A DNA stretch of 64,000 bases from an uncultured Pelagibacteraceae bacterium (GTDB lineage Bacteria; Pseudomonadota; Alphaproteobacteria; Pelagibacterales; Pelagibacteraceae). Shown here in pieces: positions 46,796-56,188 of this stretch (the first letter of the stretch is position 1; each line of letters begins with the position of its first letter). The notes under the pieces were generated by a model, which saw only the letters and a program-made list of their open reading frames with translations, made no database searches and was not told where the DNA came from. The stretch covers positions 178,360 through 242,359 of the forward strand of contig CACKCQ010000001.1 of assembly GCA_902598655.1 (NCBI GenBank). The letters are read 5' to 3'. A program made the position numbers and the translations under genes.

Positions 46796-47620
46796 ATGGA
46801 ATTTGAAGCATTTAAAATGGATGGATTAGGTAACGACTTTGTTATTATTGATCAGAGAATAAATAGTTTAAACTTATCAAATGACCAAATCTTAAAAATT
46901 TGTGACAGAGATTTCATAGGGTGCGATCAGTTGATCTACATAAACAAAAGTCAAAAAGCTGATGCTGATGTTGCTTTTTTTAACTCGGATGGAAGCCGCT
47001 CAGATGCATGTGGAAATGGAACTAGATGTGTTGCTTATTTACTAAGTATTGAAAAAAATAAAAAAGAAATTGAAATTTTGGTATCCTCAAAAATATTAAA
47101 ATCTAAAGTTCTTAATAATAAAGATGTTGAAACGATAATTGGAACTCCAAATTTAGAGTGGAACAAAATTCCTTTAAGTAAAAATCTTGATACTAGAAAT
47201 CTATCACTTGGTATGATTGATATTGACGGAAATAAAATGAATGGTGGTATTGCGGTGAATGTTGGTAACCCTCATGTAGTATATTTTTGCGAGGATATAG
47301 AAAAAATAAATTTAAAAAAATATGGACCATTAATAGAAAATCATGAAGTTTTCCCTGAGAAATGCAATGTCACAATAGCTCAGAAAATTAGTGATCAACA
47401 TTACAAAATTAAAGTTTGGGAGAGGGGTGCAGGTTTAACAAAAGCTTGTGGGACTGCAGCATGTGCAACAGCAGTCGCAGCTAATTTAAATCAACTACAA
47501 AACAGTAATTCAAAAATAGAATTTTCAACAGGAATTTTAAATATTCAAATTGATAATGAATTAAATATAAAAATGAGAGGTCCTGTATCTGAAATTGAAA
47601 AGATTAATATCAAAATATAA
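46796..47620 (+). CDS. dapF: Diaminopimelate epimerase
   Basis: 'KMDGLGNDFVIID', 'NSDGSRSDACGNGTRCVA', 'WERGAGLTKACGTAACATAVAA'. Confidence 0.97.
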   Translation: MEFEAFKMDGLGNDFVIIDQRINSLNLSNDQILKICDRDFIGCDQLIYINKSQKADADVAFFNSDGSRSDACGNGTRCVAYLLSIEKNKKEIEILVSSKILKSKVLNNKDVETIIGTPNLEWNKIPLSKNLDTRNLSLGMIDIDGNKMNGGIAVNVGNPHVVYFCEDIEKINLKKYGPLIENHEVFPEKCNVTIAQKISDQHYKIKVWERGAGLTKACGTAACATAVAANLNQLQNSNSKIEFSTGILNIQIDNELNIKMRGPVSEIEKINIKI

Positions 47621-48537
47621 TGGGTATTTTTGAAAAATTTAAAATCGGATTTAAAAGAAGTGCAAGCAATATAGCATCAGGCCTTAAAGAAATAATAGTT
47701 AAGAAAGAAATTGACGATGCAACTCTTGATAAAATAGAAGAATTCTTGATCGGCTCAGATGTGGGCATAGATGCAGCATCAGAGATAAAATCTATAATTG
47801 CTCAAAAAAAGATTGATCCTAAAAATGATCCAATCAAGGAAGTTTTCGAAATACTTAATAATTATATTTTAGAACTAATGACACCCCTAGAAAAAAAAGA
47901 TTTTTTTTTAAAAAAGGAAAAGACAAATATAATATTAGTTTCAGGTGTTAATGGAGTTGGTAAGACAACTACTATTGGAAAATTAGGAAAAATATTTATA
48001 CAAAATAATAATAAAGTTCTTTTTTCAGCATGCGATACATTTAGAGCAGCTGCTATTGATCAATTAGAAGAATGGGCTAACAGGGTTGATGCTAAAATTG
48101 TAAAATCAGATCCTGGTTCAGATCCGGCTTCAGTTGCTTTTAAAGCAATGGAAATAGCTCAAAATCAAAAAATAAATCAAGTAATAGTAGACACGGCAGG
48201 AAGATTGCAAAATAAAAAGAATTTAATGGATGAATTAAAAAAAATAGGAAATGTAATTAAAAAAAGTGATGAAACAGCACCTCACGAGGTTATTTTAGTT
48301 TTAGATGCAACGTCGGGACAAAACATAATTAATCAACTCGAAGAATTTAATAAATTACTTCCAATTACAGGCATCATAATGACAAAACTTGATGGAACTG
48401 CAAAAGGTGGAATATTGATTGCGATTTCAAAGAAATATAAAGTACCTATTGTTGGTCTCGGACTTGGAGAAAAAGAGGATGACTTACAAATATTTGAAGC
48501 TGAGAAGTTTGCAAATGCTTTTACCCAAGTTAATTAA
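47620..48537 (+). CDS. ftsY: Signal recognition particle receptor FtsY
   Basis: 'VSGVNGVGKTTTIGKLGKIF', 'DTFRAAAIDQLEEWANR', 'DTAGRLQNKKNLMDELKKI', 'TKLDGTAKGGILIAI'. Confidence 0.97.
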   Translation: MGIFEKFKIGFKRSASNIASGLKEIIVKKEIDDATLDKIEEFLIGSDVGIDAASEIKSIIAQKKIDPKNDPIKEVFEILNNYILELMTPLEKKDFFLKKEKTNIILVSGVNGVGKTTTIGKLGKIFIQNNNKVLFSACDTFRAAAIDQLEEWANRVDAKIVKSDPGSDPASVAFKAMEIAQNQKINQVIVDTAGRLQNKKNLMDELKKIGNVIKKSDETAPHEVILVLDATSGQNIINQLEEFNKLLPITGIIMTKLDGTAKGGILIAISKKYKVPIVGLGLGEKEDDLQIFEAEKFANAFTQVN

Positions 48538-49093
48538 GCAAATTTTTAGAAATTAAAGGTTTATAGATATTGCACTCAAAATTATTTTTTAGAGATTTAT
48601 AACCACAGTTTTCAGCATAAGAAGAGATTATAAAATTTAATTTTCCAGAAGTCTTGGCAATTTCTAGCTTATTATTTTTTATGTCATATTTTAAATTTTC
48701 ATTAAAATTTTTTTTTGCACTTATCAAAATTAAAGTGTTGTTGTCATTTAATAAATAGTAAGCAAAATCCTCTGGGAAAAGTGGGTAATTATATTTTTTT
48801 GATATTTTTTTAACTTTTTTTGGAAACCAGTCATATGAAATTAAAGGGTAATCTTTATTTAAATTTTTATCATATAAGTATAAGTCCTGTGGAAAATCAT
48901 TAATATAATTAGAAAATTCTCCCTTTGCTAAAATAGCTTTCTTCCGTGTTTTAAAATATAGAGTGAACTCACTATTGTAAGAGTTCATTTTTCCAATATG
49001 AAAATAATTGTTATCAAAGTACTCATTATTTATTTCTGAACTAAGTTTTGTTGGCAATATTAATAAAAAAAGTAATAAAGGGAATTTAAACAT
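48530..49093 (-). CDS. Hypothetical secreted protein
   Basis: ORF with N-terminal signal peptide-like 'MFKFPLLLFLLILPTKLSS'; no family recognised. Confidence 0.6.
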   Translation of the reverse strand: MFKFPLLLFLLILPTKLSSEINNEYFDNNYFHIGKMNSYNSEFTLYFKTRKKAILAKGEFSNYINDFPQDLYLYDKNLNKDYPLISYDWFPKKVKKISKKYNYPLFPEDFAYYLLNDNNTLILISAKKNFNENLKYDIKNNKLEIAKTSGKLNFIISSYAENCGYKSLKNNFECNIYKPLISKNLLN

Positions 49094-49141
49094 ATCTAAA
49101 ATTAGAATTTAAAAGTGATGTGGATTTGTTTAAATTATGTC

Positions 49142-49954
49142 TTAATTTAAACTTTTTATAAAATTGTCGATTGATTGAATTAAATTTTTATTAAATTCCA
49201 TCATATGGTCGTCGTTGTCATTAAAATAATTTGACTTAACACCACCATATTTATTAAATATTTCTTCACCCATATAAAATGGTACAATATTATCCTTTTT
49301 TCCATGCATCACATGCATGGGAAACTTTATTTTGTTAATTTTTTCAATAGATTTGTATTTATCTTTTAAAATAATTTTTGCAGGAAGATATGGGTAATAT
49401 TTTTGCGCCAGAATCTCCATGGATGTAAAAGGGGACTCTAATATTATACCTGCAAATAAATTGTTACTTGCGGTCTCTATTGCTACAGCAGTGCCAAGAG
49501 ACTCTCCATAGAGAACAATATCTTTATCTTCTATATTGTTTTGATTAAGCCATTCTTTGGCTTTAATTGCATCTTTATAAAGACCAATTTCAGTTGGTTT
49601 GCCTTTGTTTCCACTAAAGCCTCTATATGCAAAAATTAAATAATTTAAATCTAAATCTGCAAACTCATTTAGTTTATAAATTCTATTATCTAATTTTCCA
49701 GCATTTCCGTGAAAAAAAAGCAAGGTTTTAAAGTTATTATTTTTTTTGTAATACCATCCAACTAGATCATTATCAGATTGAATACTTACTTTTTCGATTT
49801 TGTGAGATAGAGGTCCTTCATCTAAATAATTATTTTCACCAGGATGGTATAATAATTTTCTTTGATAAAAATAAACTATTAGAGAAACTCCAAAGTAAAT
49901 AATAAAAATATAAAACAGAATTTTTGCAAATAACATTTTAGGCTTTAATTTCAT
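49142..49954 (-). CDS. Alpha/beta hydrolase, membrane-anchored
   Basis: 'LLFFHGNAGKLDNRIYKLNEF', 'LYGESLGTAVAIETAS', 'MHVMHGKKDNIVPF'. Confidence 0.85.
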   Translation of the reverse strand: MKLKPKMLFAKILFYIFIIYFGVSLIVYFYQRKLLYHPGENNYLDEGPLSHKIEKVSIQSDNDLVGWYYKKNNNFKTLLFFHGNAGKLDNRIYKLNEFADLDLNYLIFAYRGFSGNKGKPTEIGLYKDAIKAKEWLNQNNIEDKDIVLYGESLGTAVAIETASNNLFAGIILESPFTSMEILAQKYYPYLPAKIILKDKYKSIEKINKIKFPMHVMHGKKDNIVPFYMGEEIFNKYGGVKSNYFNDNDDHMMEFNKNLIQSIDNFIKSLN

Positions 49955-50840
49955 TTTTACTTTTTCTTCTTACCAAATAAATACCAAAAAATACAAATAT
50001 GGTACCTATTAAATGATAATTCTCTAAAATCTCTGAAAAAAATATTATTCCATAAAAAGCTCCATAAATTGTATAGAGGTATAGCGTGAAACCAGTTGTT
50101 GATGGTCCTAAATATTTAATAGTTAATGTGTATAGTGAGAAAGCGATTATACCTGGAGAAATTGCTGCAAACAAAATCCAATAATAAAATTCTTTATTGA
50201 ATAAAGTTTTTTCAAAATAAAAATGCTCTATAAAATAAAAAGGCAAAATGGATAAAAAACCAAAGAAAGATATAATTGTTAGTCTTGGAAAAAATTTAAG
50301 TTCTGAATTCCATTGAAAAAGCATAACTGTATAAATTGCCCAGCCTAATGCTGCTCCTAACATCCAAAAATCTCCAGAAGCAAATTTTAATTCAAGAAGT
50401 AAATTGATATCGCCCTTTAAAATTACAGCAAACACTCCAACTAAACAAAAAAGTAAGCCAATAAATTGGAAAATATTTATCTTATCTTTAAAAAGAAAAT
50501 ATGAGATCAAAATTATAAATATTGGTGAAGAAGTATAAAGAATTCCCATATTAACAATGGTTGTAGATGAACCAGCCATATATGGAAATATTCCACAAAC
50601 ACCACATCCCATCAAACCTAGAAAAAAACTTCTTTTACTCTCTTTTTTAATAGTCTGAAAATTATCAACTAAATACTTATAATTTAGGAAGAATAAAATA
50701 ATGAAAAAAATAAACCATCTCCAAAAAGATAAAGATATGGGAGGAACATCATCAACACCACCTCTTGCTACAATTAAATTACTAGCCATAAAAAGTGGCT
50801 GAAACAATAATAGAAAATATCCGATAAAATTTTTATTCAT
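49938..50840 (-). CDS. DMT-superfamily EamA transporter
   Basis: About ten hydrophobic segments; EamA-like 'VARGGVDDVPPISLSFWRWFI' and 'GPSTTGFTLYLYTIYGAFYGIIFFSE'. Confidence 0.85.
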   Translation of the reverse strand: MNKNFIGYFLLLFQPLFMASNLIVARGGVDDVPPISLSFWRWFIFFIILFFLNYKYLVDNFQTIKKESKRSFFLGLMGCGVCGIFPYMAGSSTTIVNMGILYTSSPIFIILISYFLFKDKINIFQFIGLLFCLVGVFAVILKGDINLLLELKFASGDFWMLGAALGWAIYTVMLFQWNSELKFFPRLTIISFFGFLSILPFYFIEHFYFEKTLFNKEFYYWILFAAISPGIIAFSLYTLTIKYLGPSTTGFTLYLYTIYGAFYGIIFFSEILENYHLIGTIFVFFGIYLVRRKSKNEIKA

Positions 50841-52041
50841 TTTTATTTAATATTAAAAAAAATAAGTAACTTAAAATGCATAAAAATAAAAAAATTGAAA
50901 AAGAAATTTGATAGCTCATTGTAATAGTAGCACCTAAATTTCTGGAAAAATCTATTATTAAACCAATTATCCATTGTACAAAAAAAGTACCAGAAAACAA
51001 AAATACATTGAATGAAGTTAAAGATTTTCCTGCTAGTTTAGTAGGAAAATTTAATGCTATTGCTGGTTGGGTTAAAGAAATTACTATTGATGATAAAATA
51101 TAAAGAGTAAACATGGTTGCACCAGCATTGTCTCCCATTATGACAATTAAAAATAAAATTATATAACTTACAGGAAGTGTAAATTTTACAATTCTCATAC
51201 TGTCGATTCCTTTGGAAGATAGTTTTGGCAAAAAATATCCCCATATCAAAAAAGAAAAAAGCATAGTTACATTTATCCAAAATAAACCTGTCGCACTTTG
51301 TATTGCATCATAACCCGTCACATTTAGCATCCATGGGCCAGCCCACAATGTTTGTATTGCTTGAACACCTCCATAATTAAAAAATGCAAGCGGTACTAAG
51401 CTAATAAAGAATTTATTTTTCCATATGTGGGAAAGGTTTTGAAGATTATTATTTTGGTCTTCATCCCTCTTAGTTTCCCACGAAGGTATTAAAATTGATA
51501 TTAATATTATGCTTATCAAAATTAAAGAGGCTATAATTAAAAAAATAGATCGCCAACCAATTATTGGTAATAAAATTTGAACTGGTAGAGTTGATGCAAC
51601 AAATCCAAAATTTGCAACCATCAACATCCATGAATTTGCACGTTGTTGATATTTTTCTTCAAACCATACTCTGTAACCAGTTAAAGGACCCATTAAACAA
51701 GCAGCAACACCTACACCAATGAAAATTCTAGAAATTAATAAACCTGCAAAACTTTTAGCAAAAGCAAATGAAATAGTTCCAATAAGAGCAATGATTAATA
51801 AATATCCGATAACTTTTTTTGGACCGAATCTATCTAATAACATACCAGTAGGAATTTGCATGAGAGAAAACCCTAGAAAATATCCTCCAGCTAAAAGTCC
51901 AAGATTTGCAGCACTTAAATTGAATTCAGTTGAAAGAGCAGGTGTTAATGTTGCGGTAATTGATCTCAGTAAATTTGATATAAAAAAGCCAAAGGCAAAT
52001 ACAGAAAAAATTAGAATACTTTTATTTATTTTATTGATCAT
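50833..52041 (-). CDS. MFS transporter
   Basis: 'GYFLGFSLMQIPTGMLLDRFGPKKVIGYLLI' MFS motif A. Confidence 0.85.
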   Translation of the reverse strand: MINKINKSILIFSVFAFGFFISNLLRSITATLTPALSTEFNLSAANLGLLAGGYFLGFSLMQIPTGMLLDRFGPKKVIGYLLIIALIGTISFAFAKSFAGLLISRIFIGVGVAACLMGPLTGYRVWFEEKYQQRANSWMLMVANFGFVASTLPVQILLPIIGWRSIFLIIASLILISIILISILIPSWETKRDEDQNNNLQNLSHIWKNKFFISLVPLAFFNYGGVQAIQTLWAGPWMLNVTGYDAIQSATGLFWINVTMLFSFLIWGYFLPKLSSKGIDSMRIVKFTLPVSYIILFLIVIMGDNAGATMFTLYILSSIVISLTQPAIALNFPTKLAGKSLTSFNVFLFSGTFFVQWIIGLIIDFSRNLGATITMSYQISFSIFLFLCILSYLFFLILNKNE

Positions 52042-52071
52042 TTATATTTTTTATGAAATTACAGTTCTATT

Positions 52072-53655
52072 ATGAATAATCATTCAACAAAAGATAAAGA
52101 TGCCATTTCTTCAAATGGTATGGCCGCAACATCACATCCAATAGCTACAGAAGAAGCTCTTAGAATATTGCAAAAAGGTGGAAATGCAATGGATGCAGCT
52201 ATTGCAGCTTCTGTTGTTCTCTCTGTTGCAGAGCCTAATGCCACAAGTATAGGTGGAGATTGTTTTGCAATAATAAAAATGAATGGCAAAGACCCTGTTT
52301 CATATAATGGATCAGGTATTGCTCCAGCAAAAGCAAATTTTGATTATTTCAAGGAAAAGAATATAGATAAAATCGGTTTAACAAGTCCTCACGCAGTAAC
52401 TATTCCTGGTGCATTAGATGCTTGGAATTCAATTCATAATGATTTTGGAAAACTCGATTTTGAGGAGTTGTTTCACAAAGGTATAGATATTGCAAAGAAT
52501 GGTTTTAAAGTGACTAAAGTTGTTGCTAACGCCTGGAGCAACGTACTTAATAAATTAAACGATAACCCATATTCTAGAAAACATATGCTAAATAATGGTA
52601 AGAGTTATCAATTTAACGAGGTAAATAAAAATCCTGCACTTGGAGAAACTCTTGAAAAAATTTCAAAAAATGGAGTTAAAGAATTTTATGAAGGATCAAT
52701 TGCTGAAGATTTAGTTAAAACTTTAAAAGAGTTTGGGGGCTTACATACAATTGAAGATTTCCATAAGCAAAAAACTATTAAATCAGACACTTTATCAGAT
52801 AGATATAGAGATATTATTATTCATCAATGTCCTCCGAGTGGCCCTGGAATAACAGTTTTAGTAATGATGAAATTATTAGAAAAGTTAGGTATTGAAAAAT
52901 ATGATGTGAATTCATTTCAAAGGTTCCATCTTGAAGCAGAAGTTACAAAGCAGGCTTATAAACTTAAAGAGGAAAATATTGGTGATCCAGAATTTGTAGA
53001 TTTAGATTTAAAAAAAATATTAAGTGAACAAAACATAGATAATATTTCAAAAAATATATCTATTAATGGCTGCGCAGATGTAGGAGATCTAAATATTCCA
53101 AACCATCCTGAAACAGTTTATTTAAGTGTAGTAGACAGAGATTTAAATGTAGTTTCAATAATAAATTCTGTTTGCTATGCTTTTGGATCTGGAATAACAG
53201 GTGATAAATCTGGAGTGGTTCTTCACAATAGAGGAACTAATTTTAGAGTTGAAGAAGGTCATCCCAATTGTATTCAAGGATTAAAAAGACCACTACATAC
53301 CATAATTCCTGGAATAGTTATGAACAACAAAGGAGAATGTGAATTATCTTATGGAGTAATGGGAGGACAATATCAACCTGTTGGACAAGTTCATGTTTTA
53401 AATAGCATTATTGATTATAACTTAACTCCTCAACAAGCCATTTCATTTCCTAGAGCTTTCCATTTCAATAACATTTATAAATTAGAGAAAAGTATTGATG
53501 AAAAAATTTTTAATAATTTAAAAGAAGTCGGTCATAATGTTGAGTATATAGATGGTACTCATGGAGGTGGACAAGCAATTCAAATAGATAGAGAAAAAGG
53601 AAATTTAGTTGGCGGTTCAGATCCAAGAAAAGATGGATACGCAAAAGGTTATTAA
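52072..53655 (+). CDS. ggt: Gamma-glutamyltransferase family protein, without signal peptide
   Basis: 'MAATSHPIATEEALRILQKGGNAMDAAIAASVVLSVAEPNATSIGGDCFAIIK', 'HPETVYLSVVDRDLNVVSIINSVCYAFGSGI'. Confidence 0.9.
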   Translation: MNNHSTKDKDAISSNGMAATSHPIATEEALRILQKGGNAMDAAIAASVVLSVAEPNATSIGGDCFAIIKMNGKDPVSYNGSGIAPAKANFDYFKEKNIDKIGLTSPHAVTIPGALDAWNSIHNDFGKLDFEELFHKGIDIAKNGFKVTKVVANAWSNVLNKLNDNPYSRKHMLNNGKSYQFNEVNKNPALGETLEKISKNGVKEFYEGSIAEDLVKTLKEFGGLHTIEDFHKQKTIKSDTLSDRYRDIIIHQCPPSGPGITVLVMMKLLEKLGIEKYDVNSFQRFHLEAEVTKQAYKLKEENIGDPEFVDLDLKKILSEQNIDNISKNISINGCADVGDLNIPNHPETVYLSVVDRDLNVVSIINSVCYAFGSGITGDKSGVVLHNRGTNFRVEEGHPNCIQGLKRPLHTIIPGIVMNNKGECELSYGVMGGQYQPVGQVHVLNSIIDYNLTPQQAISFPRAFHFNNIYKLEKSIDEKIFNNLKEVGHNVEYIDGTHGGGQAIQIDREKGNLVGGSDPRKDGYAKGY

Positions 53656-53660
53656 TTTAA

Positions 53661-55169
53661 ATGAACTCTAGAATTGTTAGGAATATTATAGAATCACAAA
53701 ATGATAATCGAATTGCAATAACATCTGAAAGTAGTTCTCCACTAAAATTTGTAGATTTAAAATCATTAATAGAAAGAATTTCAAAACAATTATCAGGTAA
53801 TGGTATTAATAATAAAGATCGTGCAGCAATAGTTTTGCCAAACGGTCCTTACATGGCAACTAGTTTTTTGGCGATTTCAAGCTACATGTCTGCTGCACCT
53901 TTAAACCCTAATTATAAATCTGAAGAATTTGAATTTTACCTAGAGGATTTAAAGCCAAAGATAGTGATTGTAGAGAAAAATTCTAAAAATCCAGTAGTAG
54001 AAGTCGCAAATAAATTAAAAATTCCTGTTTGCGAAATAAAATCAGACGGAAATAATTTAAGCGGAGATTTCAATCTTTTTGAAAAAAGCAGTAATTATGT
54101 TTTACCAGGCGAAAATCATGAAGCTCTTGTGCTGCATACTTCGGGCACTACATCAAGACCTAAGATTGTTCCATTAACAAATAAAAATATTTTTTCTTCG
54201 GCAGATAATATCTCCAAAAGTCTTAATTTAACTGGTAAAGATCATTGTCTAAATATTATGCCATTATTTCATATACATGGCTTAATTGCGGTTCTTGCAG
54301 CATCTATGAAGGTGGGGGCATCTGTATGTGCAAGTAGTGGATTTAATGCATTAAAATTTTTAGATAATGCAAAAAGAGAGAAAATAACTTGGTATTCTGG
54401 AGTACCAACAATGCATCAAGCAATATTGATGAGAGCAGATAAAAATCTAGAAACTGCTAAACAATTAAATCTTAGATTTTTAAGATCATCATCAGCATCT
54501 CTACCTCCAGCTGTATTTGAAAAACTAAATGAGGTATTTAATTGTCCAGTGATAGAAGCATATGGGATGACGGAAGCTACTCATCAAATGACCTCAAATC
54601 CATTACCGCCTAAGTCCCAAAAACCTGGATTTGTAGGAATTCCTGCTGGGCCAGAAGTGTGTATTATGGATACTAATAACAATATTTTAAATCAAGGAGA
54701 AGAGGGAGAGGTTTGCATTAGGGGTGAAAATGTTACTACCGGATATGAAAATAATCCAGATGCAAATAAAAATAGCTTTTCAAATGGTTGGTTTAGAACA
54801 GGCGATCAGGGATATTTTGATAAAGATGGTTATCTAAAAATCTCTGGAAGATTAAAGGAAATAATAAATAAAGGTGGCGAAAAAATTTCACCTTTAGAAG
54901 TCGATAATATTCTTATGGATCATCCAAATATTGAGCAAGCCGTTTGCTTTGGATATGAGGATAAAATGCTTGGAGAAGATATAGCTACCGCAATAATCAT
55001 AAAAGAAGGCATGAAGTGTACTGAAGATGATATAAAAATTTATGCAAATGAAAAACTTGCAAAATTTAAAATTCCAAAGAAAATATTTTTTGTAAATGAA
55101 ATTCCTAAAGGTGCAACAGGTAAACTACAAAGAAATACTTTAGCTAAAAAGTTTGGATTAGTGAACTGA
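53661..55169 (+). CDS. AMP-dependent acyl-CoA synthetase (oxalate-CoA-ligase-like)
   Basis: 'VLHTSGTTSRPKIVPLTNKN', 'EAYGMTEATHQMTSNPLPP', 'GRLKEIINKGGEKISPLEVD'. Confidence 0.85.
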   Translation: MNSRIVRNIIESQNDNRIAITSESSSPLKFVDLKSLIERISKQLSGNGINNKDRAAIVLPNGPYMATSFLAISSYMSAAPLNPNYKSEEFEFYLEDLKPKIVIVEKNSKNPVVEVANKLKIPVCEIKSDGNNLSGDFNLFEKSSNYVLPGENHEALVLHTSGTTSRPKIVPLTNKNIFSSADNISKSLNLTGKDHCLNIMPLFHIHGLIAVLAASMKVGASVCASSGFNALKFLDNAKREKITWYSGVPTMHQAILMRADKNLETAKQLNLRFLRSSSASLPPAVFEKLNEVFNCPVIEAYGMTEATHQMTSNPLPPKSQKPGFVGIPAGPEVCIMDTNNNILNQGEEGEVCIRGENVTTGYENNPDANKNSFSNGWFRTGDQGYFDKDGYLKISGRLKEIINKGGEKISPLEVDNILMDHPNIEQAVCFGYEDKMLGEDIATAIIIKEGMKCTEDDIKIYANEKLAKFKIPKKIFFVNEIPKGATGKLQRNTLAKKFGLVN

Positions 55170-56188
55170 TGACTAAAATTTGTATATTTGGAGCGGGGTC
55201 TATTGGTGGATTTATTGCTACGAGTCTAAAAAAAACAAATGCACAAGTCTCTTTAATTGCTAGAGGAGAACATAAGAAAGCAATAGAGCAAAATGGATTA
55301 ACTTTTATAAGGGATGATAATAAAGTTAATTTTAAATTTGATGTAACTGACAATCCTAAAGATTTGGATGAACAAGATTTCATAATTATTTCTGTAAAAG
55401 CTAATGCTATTAGTAAAATTTCAGAAAGCTTAAAACCAATTATGGGTAAAAAAACTTCAATTATATGCGCCATTAATGGATTACCTTGGTGGTACTTTCA
55501 TAAAGCTAATACGGGCACCAAACTAGATAATCAAATAGTTGAAAGTGTGGATCCAGGCGGAAAGATATGGCAAACTCTAGGACCTGAAAGAGCAATTGGT
55601 TGTGTAGTTTATCCAGCCTGTCAGATATTAGAGCCAGGTGTTATTAAACATAATGGTAATGGTGAACGATTTTCTTTAGGTGAACCAGATGGAACCAGAT
55701 CAGAAAGACTAAAAATAATTTCAAGTTTATTCATAGAAGGGGGTTTAAAAGCTCCTCAGAAGAAAAATTTAAGAGACGAAATTTGGGTGAAACTGTGGGG
55801 AAACTGTTCGTTCAACCCAGTAAGTGCTCTAACGAATAAAACTATGGATGAGATGGGTAATGATCCAGAGACTTACAATTTAATAAAAGTTTTAATGCAA
55901 GAATGCCAACAAGTTGGGGAAAAAATTGGAGTTAAATTCAATATATCAATTGAGGATCGAATTAAGGGTGGAGTCTCAATTATAGGACATAGACCTTCGA
56001 CAGCTCAAGATCTAAATGCTGGTAAACCATTAGAAATAGATCCAATAATTGGTTCAATTATAGAAATTGCAAATAAGCTTGATTTAAATGTTCCAAAATT
56101 AAAAGAGATTAATGAAAAATTAAAGTCCAAGGCAGAAGACTTGGGTCTTTATACAAGATCAGAATTAATTGACAAATTAACAGTTTAA
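55169..56188 (+). CDS. Ketopantoate reductase (PanE/ApbA) family
   Basis: 'ICIFGAGSIGGFIATSLKKT', 'IISVKANAI', 'EIWVKLWGNCSFNPVSALTN'. Confidence 0.85.
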   Translation: MTKICIFGAGSIGGFIATSLKKTNAQVSLIARGEHKKAIEQNGLTFIRDDNKVNFKFDVTDNPKDLDEQDFIIISVKANAISKISESLKPIMGKKTSIICAINGLPWWYFHKANTGTKLDNQIVESVDPGGKIWQTLGPERAIGCVVYPACQILEPGVIKHNGNGERFSLGEPDGTRSERLKIISSLFIEGGLKAPQKKNLRDEIWVKLWGNCSFNPVSALTNKTMDEMGNDPETYNLIKVLMQECQQVGEKIGVKFNISIEDRIKGGVSIIGHRPSTAQDLNAGKPLEIDPIIGSIIEIANKLDLNVPKLKEINEKLKSKAEDLGLYTRSELIDKLTV

